The position numbers and the translations under genes are program-made. From Streptomyces misionensis (GTDB taxonomy: Bacteria > Actinomycetota > Actinomycetes > Streptomycetales > Streptomycetaceae): a stretch of DNA of 51,715 nucleotides. Position 1 is the stretch's first letter, and each line of letters begins with the position of its first letter. Location of the stretch: NCBI RefSeq assembly GCF_007896895.1, contig NZ_VOGW01000191.1:50442-102156 (forward strand). The letters are read 5' to 3'. Shown piece after piece: positions 33,537-41,657 of the stretch. Below the pieces are notes generated by a model, which saw only the letters and a list, made by a program, of their open reading frames with translations, was not told the origin of the DNA and did no database searches.

Positions 33537-35651
33537 ATGGGAGCGACAGGGGACGGCGGCCGGGACAGCGCGGTCAGCAACAGCATCTCGGGCTCGGCGC
33601 GCTTCTACGGGCCCACCGTCCAGGCCCGCGACGTCAGCGGCGGCGTCCATGTGCACATGGCCGCCGAGCAGTCCCCGCCGGTTCCCCGGCAACTCCTGCC
33701 GGTACCGCACCACTTCACCGACCGTACCGACGAATTCGCCGCGCTCGACGAGCTGCTGGCCCAGGGAGAGAGCCCGGACACCGGACCTTTGCTGATCGTG
33801 GTCAACGGACCCGCGGGCATCGGCAAGACCGCCCTGGTCTCCCGCTGGCTGCGCACCCGTGAAGCGGCCTTCCCCGACGGCCAGTTGTACGCCGACCTGT
33901 ACGGCCACGCCGCCGAGGGACCGGCCGATCCGGCCGAGGTTCTCGGACAGTTCCTGCGGGCGTTCGGCATCGCCTCCCCGCCCGTGGGACTGGCCGAGCA
34001 GTCCTCGCTGTGGCGGTCGGTCACGGCCGGGCTGCGCCTCGCCGTCATGCTGGACAGCGCCTTCACCGCGGCACAGATCCGGCCGTTGCTGCCCGGCGGC
34101 TCCGACGCCCTCGTGGTCGTCACCAGCAGACAGCGGCTCACCGGACTGCGCCTGGACGGAGCCGCGTTCTTCCGGCTGGACGCGCTCGGTCCGGACGCCG
34201 GCCTCGAACTGCTCACGCGGGGCATCGGCGAGGAACGGGTGGCCGGTGAGCGCTCCGCGGTGCGACAGGTGGTGGAGCTGTGCGCCGGCGTCCCCCTGGC
34301 GGTGTGCCTGGCGGCGGCGCGCCTCGCCTCGCGCCCCCGGCAGCCCGTCGCCGCCCTCGCCGACTCCCTCGCGCCGGACGCCGACCGTCTGGCCGCACTG
34401 GAAGTGGAAGGAGAGATCACGGTGAGCAAAGCCCTCGACGCGTCGTACGCGGTGCTGGACCCCTCGGCCGCCCGTCTCTACCGCACCCTGGGCACACTGC
34501 CCCTGCCCACCTTCGACATCCGCACGGCGGCCGTCGGCTGCGCCGAGGACGAGCCGTGGGCGCAACGCCGCATCGACGAACTGGTCGAGGCCAACCTGGT
34601 CGAGGACATCGGCCCGGACACCTTCCGCTTCCACGACCTCGTACGGGTGCACGCCCGCGCCTGCGCCGAGACCCACGACGGCGAGGACGGCCGCGCCGCG
34701 GCGCTGCGGCGGGTGGCCGACTGGTACCTGCACACCGCCACCGCCGCCGAACAGCTCATCACTCCGGCCCAGTTCACCCTCCCGCGGACCTACGCCCACC
34801 GGCCGCCGCCCGCGCCGTTCGCCGCGGAGAAGGACGCCCTCGACTGGCTCGACGCCCACCGCAACCACCTCATGGCCGTGCTGCGCACCGCCGCGGCCCG
34901 GGGCTGGCACGCCACCGCCTGGCAACTGGTGGACGCCATGTGGCCGTTGTTCCTCCGGCTGCGCTACTACGAACTGTGGGCCGAGGCGCACACCATCGGC
35001 CTGGCCGCGGCCCGCGCCGACGGGCACACCGAGGCCGAACGCCAGATGCTCAACTCCGGCGCCATCGGCCTGTCCGCCGCCGGCCGCACCGAGGAGGCCG
35101 CCGACTGGTACGCCCAGTCCCTGCGCGCCGCCCGTGAGGCCGGGGACGTCCGCGACGAGGGCCAGGCACACCTCGGGCTCGGCGGCTGCCATCTCGCCGG
35201 GGGCCGCACCGAGGAGGCACTGCGCCACCTCGGCCTCGCCGTGCGCGCCTGGGAGGAGTGCGGGTACCGCCGCGGCGTGGCCCTGGCGTACATCTCGCTC
35301 GGCGAGATCGCCCTGAGCCGACGGGAACCCGACCGGGCGGTCCCGCTCTTCGCGCAGGCCCGGCGCATCCTCGTCGAGGTGGCCGACCCGCACGACGCGA
35401 CCCGGGCCCTGGCCTTCCTCGGCCGGGCCCATGCCCAGGGCGGCGAACACTCCCTGGGCATGGGGGAGTTGCGCGAGGCGCTGGCGGCGTTCGGCGCCTC
35501 GGGCGCCCTGCACTGGCAGGCCCGCACCCTGGAGATGCTGGGGCACAGCGCCCGGGAGCACGGCGACGAGGCCGAGGCCCGCGAACACCTCGCGCAGGCC
35601 CGCTCCCGCTACGAGCTCACCAGCCCCGCCGACGCGCGCCGCCTGGAGTGA
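33537..35651 (+). CDS. NLR-like STAND protein: amyloid motif, NB-ARC ATPase, TPR repeats
   Basis: This 704-residue STAND receptor has three parts. Residues 15-35 hold the signalling motif (NSISG, then GPTVQARDVSGG), matching the end of the divergent small protein. Residues about 60-380 form the NB-ARC module: Walker A GPAGIGKTA (91-99), Walker B-like LAVMLDSA (168-175), VVVTSR (193-198), GVPLA (251-255) and FHD at 365-367 in the MHD position. From about 480 there are TPR-type repeats likely to sense the ligand. No HTH or SARP domain is present, so it is not a transcription factor. ATG at 33537 with GGGGGAG upstream. The last 43 bases overlap the convergent gene. Confidence 0.88.
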   Translation: MGATGDGGRDSAVSNSISGSARFYGPTVQARDVSGGVHVHMAAEQSPPVPRQLLPVPHHFTDRTDEFAALDELLAQGESPDTGPLLIVVNGPAGIGKTALVSRWLRTREAAFPDGQLYADLYGHAAEGPADPAEVLGQFLRAFGIASPPVGLAEQSSLWRSVTAGLRLAVMLDSAFTAAQIRPLLPGGSDALVVVTSRQRLTGLRLDGAAFFRLDALGPDAGLELLTRGIGEERVAGERSAVRQVVELCAGVPLAVCLAAARLASRPRQPVAALADSLAPDADRLAALEVEGEITVSKALDASYAVLDPSAARLYRTLGTLPLPTFDIRTAAVGCAEDEPWAQRRIDELVEANLVEDIGPDTFRFHDLVRVHARACAETHDGEDGRAAALRRVADWYLHTATAAEQLITPAQFTLPRTYAHRPPPAPFAAEKDALDWLDAHRNHLMAVLRTAAARGWHATAWQLVDAMWPLFLRLRYYELWAEAHTIGLAAARADGHTEAERQMLNSGAIGLSAAGRTEEAADWYAQSLRAAREAGDVRDEGQAHLGLGGCHLAGGRTEEALRHLGLAVRAWEECGYRRGVALAYISLGEIALSRREPDRAVPLFAQARRILVEVADPHDATRALAFLGRAHAQGGEHSLGMGELREALAAFGASGALHWQARTLEMLGHSAREHGDEAEAREHLAQARSRYELTSPADARRLE

Positions 35652-36151
35652 GGCCGTACGGGCCGCACGTACGCCAGCTCGGCGAGCGAGCGGCCCTGGA
35701 CCAGCCACGCGTGCAGACACGACGCCAGCAGCGGCTGGTCCGGCCCGACCGCCCGGGCCACCGGCGTCGGCCCGCCGCCGCGCCCGCCGCCCGCGAGGGC
35801 CAGCCAGCCGCCACCGGTGACGGGCGCCGCGGCCAGCGCGCACCCCGGATACCGCGCCGACATCTCGGCCAGCCAGCGCACCGCCGCGCCCCGGGGCCGC
35901 GGCCGCACCGTGTACAACACATCGGCGCAGGCCGGGCGGCGGTGTTCGGCGACCGTCCCGGCGTCCACGGCGCAGTGCTCGTCCGCCGCGCCCCGCGCCG
36001 AGGCCGCCCCGGGCCGCACCCGGGCGGCCTCGGCGACCACCTCCGCACCGGCCGTCCCCAGGCGCAGCCGCAGGACCGGCCCCGGCCCCGCGGCGGGGAG
36101 CCACCGCTCCTCGCCCGCGGGCAGCAGCCGTACGACGACCAGGCCGCTCAC
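35609..36151 (-). CDS. Hypothetical protein coupled to a glycerophosphotransferase-like gene
   Basis: I do not recognise this 180-residue protein. It begins VSGLVVVRLLPAG and is Ala/Gly/Arg-rich with alternating beta-like segments (VLRLRLGTAGAEVV, CALAAAPVTGGGWLALAGGG). It has no signal, membrane helix or catalytic motif. The GTG at 36151 overlaps the stop of the gene upstream (GTGA), so the two are translationally coupled. Its 3' end overlaps the NLR gene by 43 bases tail to tail. A role with its upstream partner is likely but unspecified. Confidence 0.65.
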   Translation of the reverse strand: MSGLVVVRLLPAGEERWLPAAGPGPVLRLRLGTAGAEVVAEAARVRPGAASARGAADEHCAVDAGTVAEHRRPACADVLYTVRPRPRGAAVRWLAEMSARYPGCALAAAPVTGGGWLALAGGGRGGGPTPVARAVGPDQPLLASCLHAWLVQGRSLAELAYVRPVRPHSRRRASAGLVSS

Positions 36152-37368
36152 ACCGCCACCCCCTGTCCCGCCGCGGGCCGGGAGGCGGGCGGCGGCACCG
36201 GCAGCGGGGCGGTGACCGGCACATGGGCGGGCTGCCCGAGCCCGAGCGTGCGGTACAGCAGGCGCCGCATGTTGCGGTGGAACCGCCCCGGTTCGGAGGT
36301 GATGCGCGCGCTGATCGCCGCGTACTCCTCCCGCCGGTACTCGGCCGCCGCGTACTGGAGCTGGTCCACCAGCGGGTGCACCGGGGACAGGGCGGGCGCC
36401 GTCAGCGCCAGCGCGGCGGCCGGGGAGGCGGGGTTGATGTCCGCCGCCGGTGAGGACGCCAGCAGGATCGGGGCCGGGGTGAGCGTCCCGTACAGGGTGA
36501 CCGAGCCGTGGTCGCCGATGATCCAGTCGGCGGCGATCAGCACACTGCGCCAGTCCTCCTCCGGCGGCAGCAGGCCGATGCCGAGCCGGGCGCAGCGCTT
36601 CAGCCAGGTCCTGATCTGCCAGGCGCCGTGCCCGGACCACACGTTCGGGTGAGCCAGCACGACACAGCGGTACTCGTCGCCGGGCAGTTCGGACAGCAGC
36701 CGGGGCAGCAGCGCCTCGAACCGCCCGAACGACGAACGGGCACCCCAGGTGGAGGAGACGACCACCAGCTTCTCGCCGTCGCGCAGCCCGAGGGCCTGCC
36801 GGTAGCGGGCGCGCAGCGGCAGGCTCACGGACATCCGGTCGTACACCGGGTCCCCGACCACCCGGGCCAGCGGCACCGCCTCGGGGCAGTTGCGCGCCAG
36901 TTCCGCGAGGTCGGCGTGGTGCGGCAGCACGATCGCGGCGGGCAGCCTGCCGCCGGGGGCGACGTCCTGCCGGCGCAGCCCGGCCACCCCGGGCTCGGCG
37001 GGCGCCGTGACGACCTTGAGGTAGGCGGCCCCGTGCGGCAGCGTGATCAGGGGTGCCCGGAGCCGTTCCACGCCCTTCGGGCCGGCCGCGACGGCCACGT
37101 CGAAGGGCATCCGGACGGCCTCCTCCCACGGCAGCACCGCGCAGCCGAGCCGGTCCAGGAACCGCGGCACCTCGTCGCCGAAGACGTGCGGCGGCGCGGT
37201 GAACGCCACCTGGACGCGGAAGTCGTCGTCCACCAGCGACAGGATGTCGACCAGTCGTTTCGCATAGGTGATGGTGTGCGCGACGGTCAGGACCGTCTTG
37301 CGCCCGAGCAGTGTGCGCCATTCCCGGCCGGTGGCCGACGGATCAGCTTGTGAACCCAACGCCGACAC
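36148..37368 (-). CDS. GT-B-type, CDP-glycerol glycerophosphotransferase-like protein
   Basis: This 406-residue protein has the double-Rossmann look of GT-B enzymes. Segments such as LVVVSSTWGARSSFGRFEALLPRLL, VVLAHPNVW and IIGDHGSVTLYGTL (near 270) resemble the C-terminal half of CDP-glycerol glycerophosphotransferases of wall teichoic acid synthesis. It is much shorter and lacks an obvious membrane-binding region. Other streptomycete homologues are often given unrelated names. The GTG start at 37368 has a run of six G upstream. Three 11-bp-spaced direct repeats lie 75-105 bases upstream. It is the first gene of a two-gene unit. Confidence 0.65.
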   Translation of the reverse strand: MSALGSQADPSATGREWRTLLGRKTVLTVAHTITYAKRLVDILSLVDDDFRVQVAFTAPPHVFGDEVPRFLDRLGCAVLPWEEAVRMPFDVAVAAGPKGVERLRAPLITLPHGAAYLKVVTAPAEPGVAGLRRQDVAPGGRLPAAIVLPHHADLAELARNCPEAVPLARVVGDPVYDRMSVSLPLRARYRQALGLRDGEKLVVVSSTWGARSSFGRFEALLPRLLSELPGDEYRCVVLAHPNVWSGHGAWQIRTWLKRCARLGIGLLPPEEDWRSVLIAADWIIGDHGSVTLYGTLTPAPILLASSPAADINPASPAAALALTAPALSPVHPLVDQLQYAAAEYRREEYAAISARITSEPGRFHRNMRRLLYRTLGLGQPAHVPVTAPLPVPPPASRPAAGQGVAV

Positions 37369-37443
37369 GGTGTACCCCCCGATGTCTCTCGCGAGTGCCC
37401 TGCGGGCCGTTGCCCAGGGCTCTGCCCGGGCCGGCGGACGGAA

Positions 37444-37472
37444 GGCTTGCCGACGCCTTGCAGAAACCTTGC
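37444..37472 (-). promoter_or_regulatory. Three direct repeats with 11-bp spacing upstream of the glycerophosphotransferase-like gene
   Basis: On the minus strand GCAAGG/GCAAGC occurs three times at exactly 11-base intervals. Repeats of six to seven bases at 11-bp spacing are the hallmark of SARP/AfsR and OmpR-type sites. They lie between a terminator and the gene they would control. Confidence 0.55.
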
Positions 37473-37487
37473 GGGGACGGGGGAGCG

Positions 37488-37517
37488 GGTGCCGGACCGG
37501 GTGGGCGGCCCGGCACC
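37488..37517 (-). terminator. Hairpin downstream of the Nudix-like gene
   Basis: GGTGCCGG (37488-37495) pairs with CCGGCACC (37510-37517), with a GC-rich loop that can extend the stem. It lies seven bases past the stop of the Nudix-like gene. Confidence 0.75.
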
Positions 37518-37524
37518 GGCGGCG

Positions 37525-38061
37525 TCAGAACGCCAGACCCACGTGGGCCAGCGCCTGCTTCAGCAGCACGCCGTGACCGCCCGGCATCTCGTTCTGCACG
37601 GCGGCCGACGCCGCCTCCTGGGGGCTGAACCAGACCAGGTCCAGGGCGTCCTGACGCGGACGGCAGTCACCGGTGACCGGGACCACGTAGGCGAGGGACA
37701 CGGCGTGCTGGCGCGGGTCGTGGTAGGGGGTGATGCCCGCCGTCGGGAAGTACTCGGCGACCGTGAACGGCTGGAGCGAGGCGGGCACCCGGGGCAGGGC
37801 CACCGGGCCGAGGTCCTTCTCCAGGTGGCGCAGCAGCGCGTCGCGGACCCGCTCGTGGTGCAGCACCCGCCCGGAGACCAGGGTCCGGCTGACCGTACCG
37901 TCCGGGCCGATGCGCAACAGCAGCCCGATGCTGGTGACTTCGCCGCTGTCGTCCACCCGTACGGGCACGGCCTCGACGTACAGGATCGGCATCCGGGCCC
38001 TGGCCATCTCCAGCTCGTCCGTGGTCAGCCAGCCGGGTGTGGTCTCGGTCATGTCAGACAT
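37525..38061 (-). CDS. Nudix-like protein (DUF4916 type) with degenerate catalytic box
   Basis: The 178-residue protein has the overall layout of a Nudix fold. The region that should be the Nudix box keeps G-x5-E-x7 but reads RHLEKDLGP instead of REUXEEXGU, so the metal-binding glutamates are mostly missing. This matches the DUF4916 group found in Streptomyces, whose function is unknown; classical Nudix hydrolysis is unlikely. The ATG at 38061 begins seven bases after the amidohydrolase stop, so they are probably co-transcribed. A TATGAT element six bases before the ATG could also allow a separate leaderless transcript. Confidence 0.78.
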   Translation of the reverse strand: MSDMTETTPGWLTTDELEMARARMPILYVEAVPVRVDDSGEVTSIGLLLRIGPDGTVSRTLVSGRVLHHERVRDALLRHLEKDLGPVALPRVPASLQPFTVAEYFPTAGITPYHDPRQHAVSLAYVVPVTGDCRPRQDALDLVWFSPQEAASAAVQNEMPGGHGVLLKQALAHVGLAF

Positions 38062-38068
38062 TGCTTGA

Positions 38069-39244
38069 TCATACTTTCCGGGTGGGGCGGCCGCGGGGAA
38101 CGCGGGCCGGTTCGGACACGGGCGGTCCATAGATCCTGCGGGCGTTGTCGCGGCCCGTCCAGGACGCGATCCGCAAGGCGTCGGTGAGAGTCAACTCATC
38201 GGCGTCCACCCGGCCTTGCAGCAGCTCGGCCAGGCCATGACGGAAGCAGAGGGCGCCCAGGTGGTGGAACTCGGCCACCCCGTACGCGTCGGAGCTGTAC
38301 AGCAGTTTGCGGAACGGGGTGATCTCCAGGGCCTCCTCCAGCACCGCCCGCGCCCGCGCCGGGCCGGTGTGGTGCAGGGCCAGTCCCACGTCCAGGTACA
38401 CCCCCTCGAACACCGCGGCGAGGTAGGCGGCTTGGCGCTGGTACGGCCAGCAGTGCAGCAGCAGGACCGGGACGGTGCCGGCGACGCGGTGCAGCCAGTC
38501 GGTGAGCAGCGCGGGGTCCGCCCGGTGCAGCCGTACGTCCGCGTCCCCGAAGCCGGTGTGCAGTTGCAGGGGCAGGCCCAGGTCGACGGCGGTCCACAGC
38601 AGGTGGCGGACCAGGACCGGGTCCGTCAGCCGGCCGCCGGTGGCGAGCCAGCGGGCGGCCGCGTCGGTCACCTCGGCGTCCGCCGGCCGCCGGGGATCGA
38701 GGGCGAACCCGGTGCGGTAGGCGGCGACCGACTTCACCGCCACCACTCCGGGCCGCCGCACCGCCTCCTCGGCCGCCGCGCGGAGGACGGCCGGGTACTC
38801 CCCGGCCTCCACGCCCCGCGCGGCCACCGCCTCGGCGAGCTGCTCCAGCCGTACCACCTCGCACGCCACCGCGCCCGCCGCGCGGGCCAGTTGGGCGGGG
38901 GAGGTGATCGGCTGCGGGGTGTAGCCGGTGTCCACGCAGAACGTCCCGACGCCCGCGGCGGACAGGAACCGCCGGTTCACCTCCTGCCAGCCGAGTTCCG
39001 CGCGCCGGGCCACGTACGCGTCCGGCGGCGCGTGCCGGGGGAGGTCCAGCAGCGGTGCCGAGTGCCGTCGTACGGCGATGCCCACCGGGCTGTCGAAGGG
39101 CGAGACGCCGGGCCAGGACTCGCCCTCGGTGAGCAGGGACTCGAACTCGTGGAAGGTGAGGTCGGCGGTCACCGCGCCGTGGCAGTGGTGGTCCACCAAC
39201 TCCAGTGCGGCCAGCGCCTCGTGGACCGCTCCGGTGGGCGTCAT
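38069..39244 (-). CDS. FluG-like amidohydrolase
   Basis: This is a TIM-barrel metal-dependent hydrolase of 391 residues. It has the N-terminal HxH motif (LVDHHCHG), a histidine in LQLHTGFGD, another in LLLHCWPYQRQ, and the final aspartate in LLYSSDAYG: the amidohydrolase_2 set. In fungi the FluG protein joins such a domain to a glutamine-synthetase domain. Here the two are adjacent genes. The ATG at 39244 starts two bases after the ligase stop, with the ribosome binding site inside that gene. A role in cleaving or making gamma-glutamyl compounds is inferred. Confidence 0.85.
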   Translation of the reverse strand: MTPTGAVHEALAALELVDHHCHGAVTADLTFHEFESLLTEGESWPGVSPFDSPVGIAVRRHSAPLLDLPRHAPPDAYVARRAELGWQEVNRRFLSAAGVGTFCVDTGYTPQPITSPAQLARAAGAVACEVVRLEQLAEAVAARGVEAGEYPAVLRAAAEEAVRRPGVVAVKSVAAYRTGFALDPRRPADAEVTDAAARWLATGGRLTDPVLVRHLLWTAVDLGLPLQLHTGFGDADVRLHRADPALLTDWLHRVAGTVPVLLLHCWPYQRQAAYLAAVFEGVYLDVGLALHHTGPARARAVLEEALEITPFRKLLYSSDAYGVAEFHHLGALCFRHGLAELLQGRVDADELTLTDALRIASWTGRDNARRIYGPPVSEPARVPRGRPTRKV

Positions 39245-39246
39245 GC

Positions 39247-40650
39247 TCAGTACGTCCAGCGGTAGGCCGCCGCCACGCGCGCGTCGTCCAGGCCCTCGAC
39301 GGCCGCCGCCTCGCCGAGCCGTACGGCGCTCACCGCGTCCGCGAGGACCGGGCCGAGCGCGGCCCGCAGCACCTCGTCGCCCCGGAACTCCCGCACCGCC
39401 TCGGGCAGCGACGCGGGCAGCCGCCGCACCCCGAGCGCCGCCGCCTCGTCCGCGCCGTAGCGGGCCGGGTCGCCGGTGATCTCCTCGGGGAGCCGCAGGC
39501 CGGCCGCGAGCCCGTCGAGTCCGGCGGCGAGCAGGCAACCGAGCGCCAGATGGGGGTTGGCGGCCAGATCGACCGGCTTCACCTCCAGGTTGGCGTCCTG
39601 GTGCCGGCGGCCCGTGGTGCCGGTGACCAGGCGCAGTGCCGCCTCCCGGGTCTCACGGCCCCAGGCGGTGAACACCCCGGCCCACTGGGAGGGGCGCAGC
39701 CGCAGATAGCTGGCCGGGCTGGGCGCGGTGACCGCCGTCAGCGCGGGCAGCCGGGCGAGGATCCCGGCCGCGAAGGACTCCGCGTCGGGCGTCAGGCCGT
39801 ACCGGCGCTCGCCGCCCGCGTGCAGGTTCGCCCCGTCGCGCCAGCAGGACAGGTGCACGTGGCCGCCGTTGCCGACGCTCCCGGCGAGGACCGCCGGGGA
39901 GAACGACACCCGCAGGCCGTGCCGCCCGGCCACCGCCCGGATCGTCTGCCGCACCAGCACGCTGCGGTCGGCCGCCGCCACCGGGTCCAGCGCGCCCGTG
40001 GACAGCTCGAACTGCCCGGCCGCGTACTCGGGATGGACCTGGTCGACGTCCACGTCCTGGGCGGCGAGCGCGGCCAGCAGATCGGCGAGGTAGTCGCTCA
40101 GCTCCACCTGCCGGATCGCCCCGTACGCCGGTCCGGACGCCGCCGGCACGAACTCCCCGGCGGGCGCCGAGCCGAGCCCGACCGCCCACTCGATCTCGAT
40201 CGCCGCCTTGAAGCCGAGCCCGTGCCGGTCGGCCGCCTCCGTGACGGTACGGCGCAGGAAGGTGCGGGCGCAGCCGGGGTGCCGGTCGCCCTCCTGGGTG
40301 ATCCGGTCCACCGGCGCCCACGCCCAGCCGGGCTGTCCGGCCAGCACCACCAGGTGATCGAGGTCCGGGTAGAGCCGCAGGTCGCCGTCGGGGGAGCCGA
40401 GGACGTCGGTGGTGACGATCGAGTCGTCGGCGAGGAAGGTGTCGAACACCGGGGACATCCCGACGCCCCAGGAGACGGCGGCCTCCAGCCGGGCCGTCGG
40501 GATCGTCTTCACCCGGGTGACGCCGGCCGTGTCCACATAGGCCAGGACGATGCCGCGCACCCCCTGGGCGGCCAGGGCGGCGGTGAGCGGGGCGACCCGG
40601 CACAGGTCGGCGGGGCGCCCGCCGGGCACGGGGTCGGCAAGCGTGGTCAT
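39247..40650 (-). CDS. Glutamine synthetase-like ligase
   Basis: This ATP-dependent ligase of the glutamine synthetase family probably joins glutamate to an amine other than ammonia. It has 467 residues. Family features include IEIEWAVG, GQFELSTG, GNGGHVHLS and SYLRLRPSQWAGVFTAWGRE near the ATP site, and EVKPVDLAANPHLALGCLLAAGLDGL, where the usual arginine of ExR is lysine. The NLYDLPP adenylylation site is absent, so GlnE-type control is unlikely. The ATG at 40650 has GAGGAGACGC upstream. It is the first gene of a unit with the FluG-like amidohydrolase. Confidence 0.88.
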   Translation of the reverse strand: MTTLADPVPGGRPADLCRVAPLTAALAAQGVRGIVLAYVDTAGVTRVKTIPTARLEAAVSWGVGMSPVFDTFLADDSIVTTDVLGSPDGDLRLYPDLDHLVVLAGQPGWAWAPVDRITQEGDRHPGCARTFLRRTVTEAADRHGLGFKAAIEIEWAVGLGSAPAGEFVPAASGPAYGAIRQVELSDYLADLLAALAAQDVDVDQVHPEYAAGQFELSTGALDPVAAADRSVLVRQTIRAVAGRHGLRVSFSPAVLAGSVGNGGHVHLSCWRDGANLHAGGERRYGLTPDAESFAAGILARLPALTAVTAPSPASYLRLRPSQWAGVFTAWGRETREAALRLVTGTTGRRHQDANLEVKPVDLAANPHLALGCLLAAGLDGLAAGLRLPEEITGDPARYGADEAAALGVRRLPASLPEAVREFRGDEVLRAALGPVLADAVSAVRLGEAAAVEGLDDARVAAAYRWTY

Positions 40651-40683
40651 GCGTCTCCTCCGCGGGCTCGGCCCGGTGGGGCG

Positions 40684-41493
40684 TCAGGGTTTCACGGCGA
40701 CCGCGCCGAGCTGCGGCACCGCTTCGGCGTCCGGCCCGGCGCGCCACTGCGAGCAGGGCACCAGTCCCGGCTCCAGCACGTCGAGGCCGTCCAGGAAGGA
40801 GGCGATCTCGGCGCGGCTCCGGGCGGTGATCGGCGGGGTGGCGTGGGCGTTCCAGAACTCCATCGCGGCGGTGTTGCCCGCGCCGCCCGCTCCGGGGTCG
40901 GTGGTGGGGTGGGTGAGCACCAGATGGCTGCCGGAGGGCAGCGCCGCCAGCAGCCGCCGCACGATGTCCCGGGCCTCGTCGGTGTCCAGGACGAAGTTCA
41001 GGATGCCCAGCATCATCAGCGCGACCGGCCGCTCCAGGTCCAGGGTGTCGGCGGCGCGCCGCACGATGGCGTCCGGGTCGTGCACATCGGCGTCCACGTA
41101 GTCCGTGACGCCTTCGGGGGAGCTGGTCAGCAGTGAGCGGGCGTGCACCAGCACGATCGGGTCGTTGTCGACGTACACCACCCGCGACTCGGGGGCGACG
41201 CGCTGCGCGATCTCGTGGGTGTTCGCCACGGTGGGCAGGCCGGTGCCCACGTCCAGGAACTGCCGTATGCCCCGCTCGGCGGTGACGAAGCGCACCGCCC
41301 GCGCCAGGAACTCCCGGTCCGCGCGGGCCACCCCCCGGATCACCGGGAACATCCCCGCGACCTGCTCGCCGACCCGCTGGTCCACCTCGTAGTGGTCCTT
41401 GCCGCCGATCCAGTAGTTCCACACCCGGGCGTTGTGCGCCACGGAGGTGTCCAGTCGCGCCGGTCCGGTCGTCACGGCTTCCCCGTCGGTCAC
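40684..41493 (-). CDS. SAM-dependent methyltransferase (DUF574/Methyltransf_19 type)
   Basis: This 269-residue methyltransferase belongs to a family highly expanded in Streptomyces. It has ARVWNYWIGGKDHYEVDQ near the N-terminus, the SAM-binding loop FLDVGTGLPT, and the acidic VVYVDNDPIVL. The substrate is unknown. The GTG at 41493 (VTDGEAVTTG) is preferred because GGAGAGGGG precedes it; the longer frame from 41532 lacks a site. It lies 33 bases upstream of the ligase gene on the same strand and may be co-transcribed. Confidence 0.9.
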   Translation of the reverse strand: MTDGEAVTTGPARLDTSVAHNARVWNYWIGGKDHYEVDQRVGEQVAGMFPVIRGVARADREFLARAVRFVTAERGIRQFLDVGTGLPTVANTHEIAQRVAPESRVVYVDNDPIVLVHARSLLTSSPEGVTDYVDADVHDPDAIVRRAADTLDLERPVALMMLGILNFVLDTDEARDIVRRLLAALPSGSHLVLTHPTTDPGAGGAGNTAAMEFWNAHATPPITARSRAEIASFLDGLDVLEPGLVPCSQWRAGPDAEAVPQLGAVAVKP

Positions 41494-41657
41494 GTCATTC
41501 GCCCCTCTCCCGTGCGGATGGCCCGCCGTCATTGTGCCGCCCGGTGATCGCGCTGTCCCGGGAACCGCGCACGGTCGGCGGTTCGGGGCGGTCCCGGGAC
41601 GTTCCGGCCCATGAGGGACACTGGGTGGGTACCCTGACCCCCGCCCGGAAGCAGGCC

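Noticed and set aside
33537..35651. Reading the NB-ARC/TPR protein as an AfsR/SARP-type transcription regulator
   Set aside because: AfsR-type proteins have an N-terminal DNA-binding and BTAD region; here the N-terminus is only a short motif directly followed by NB-ARC.
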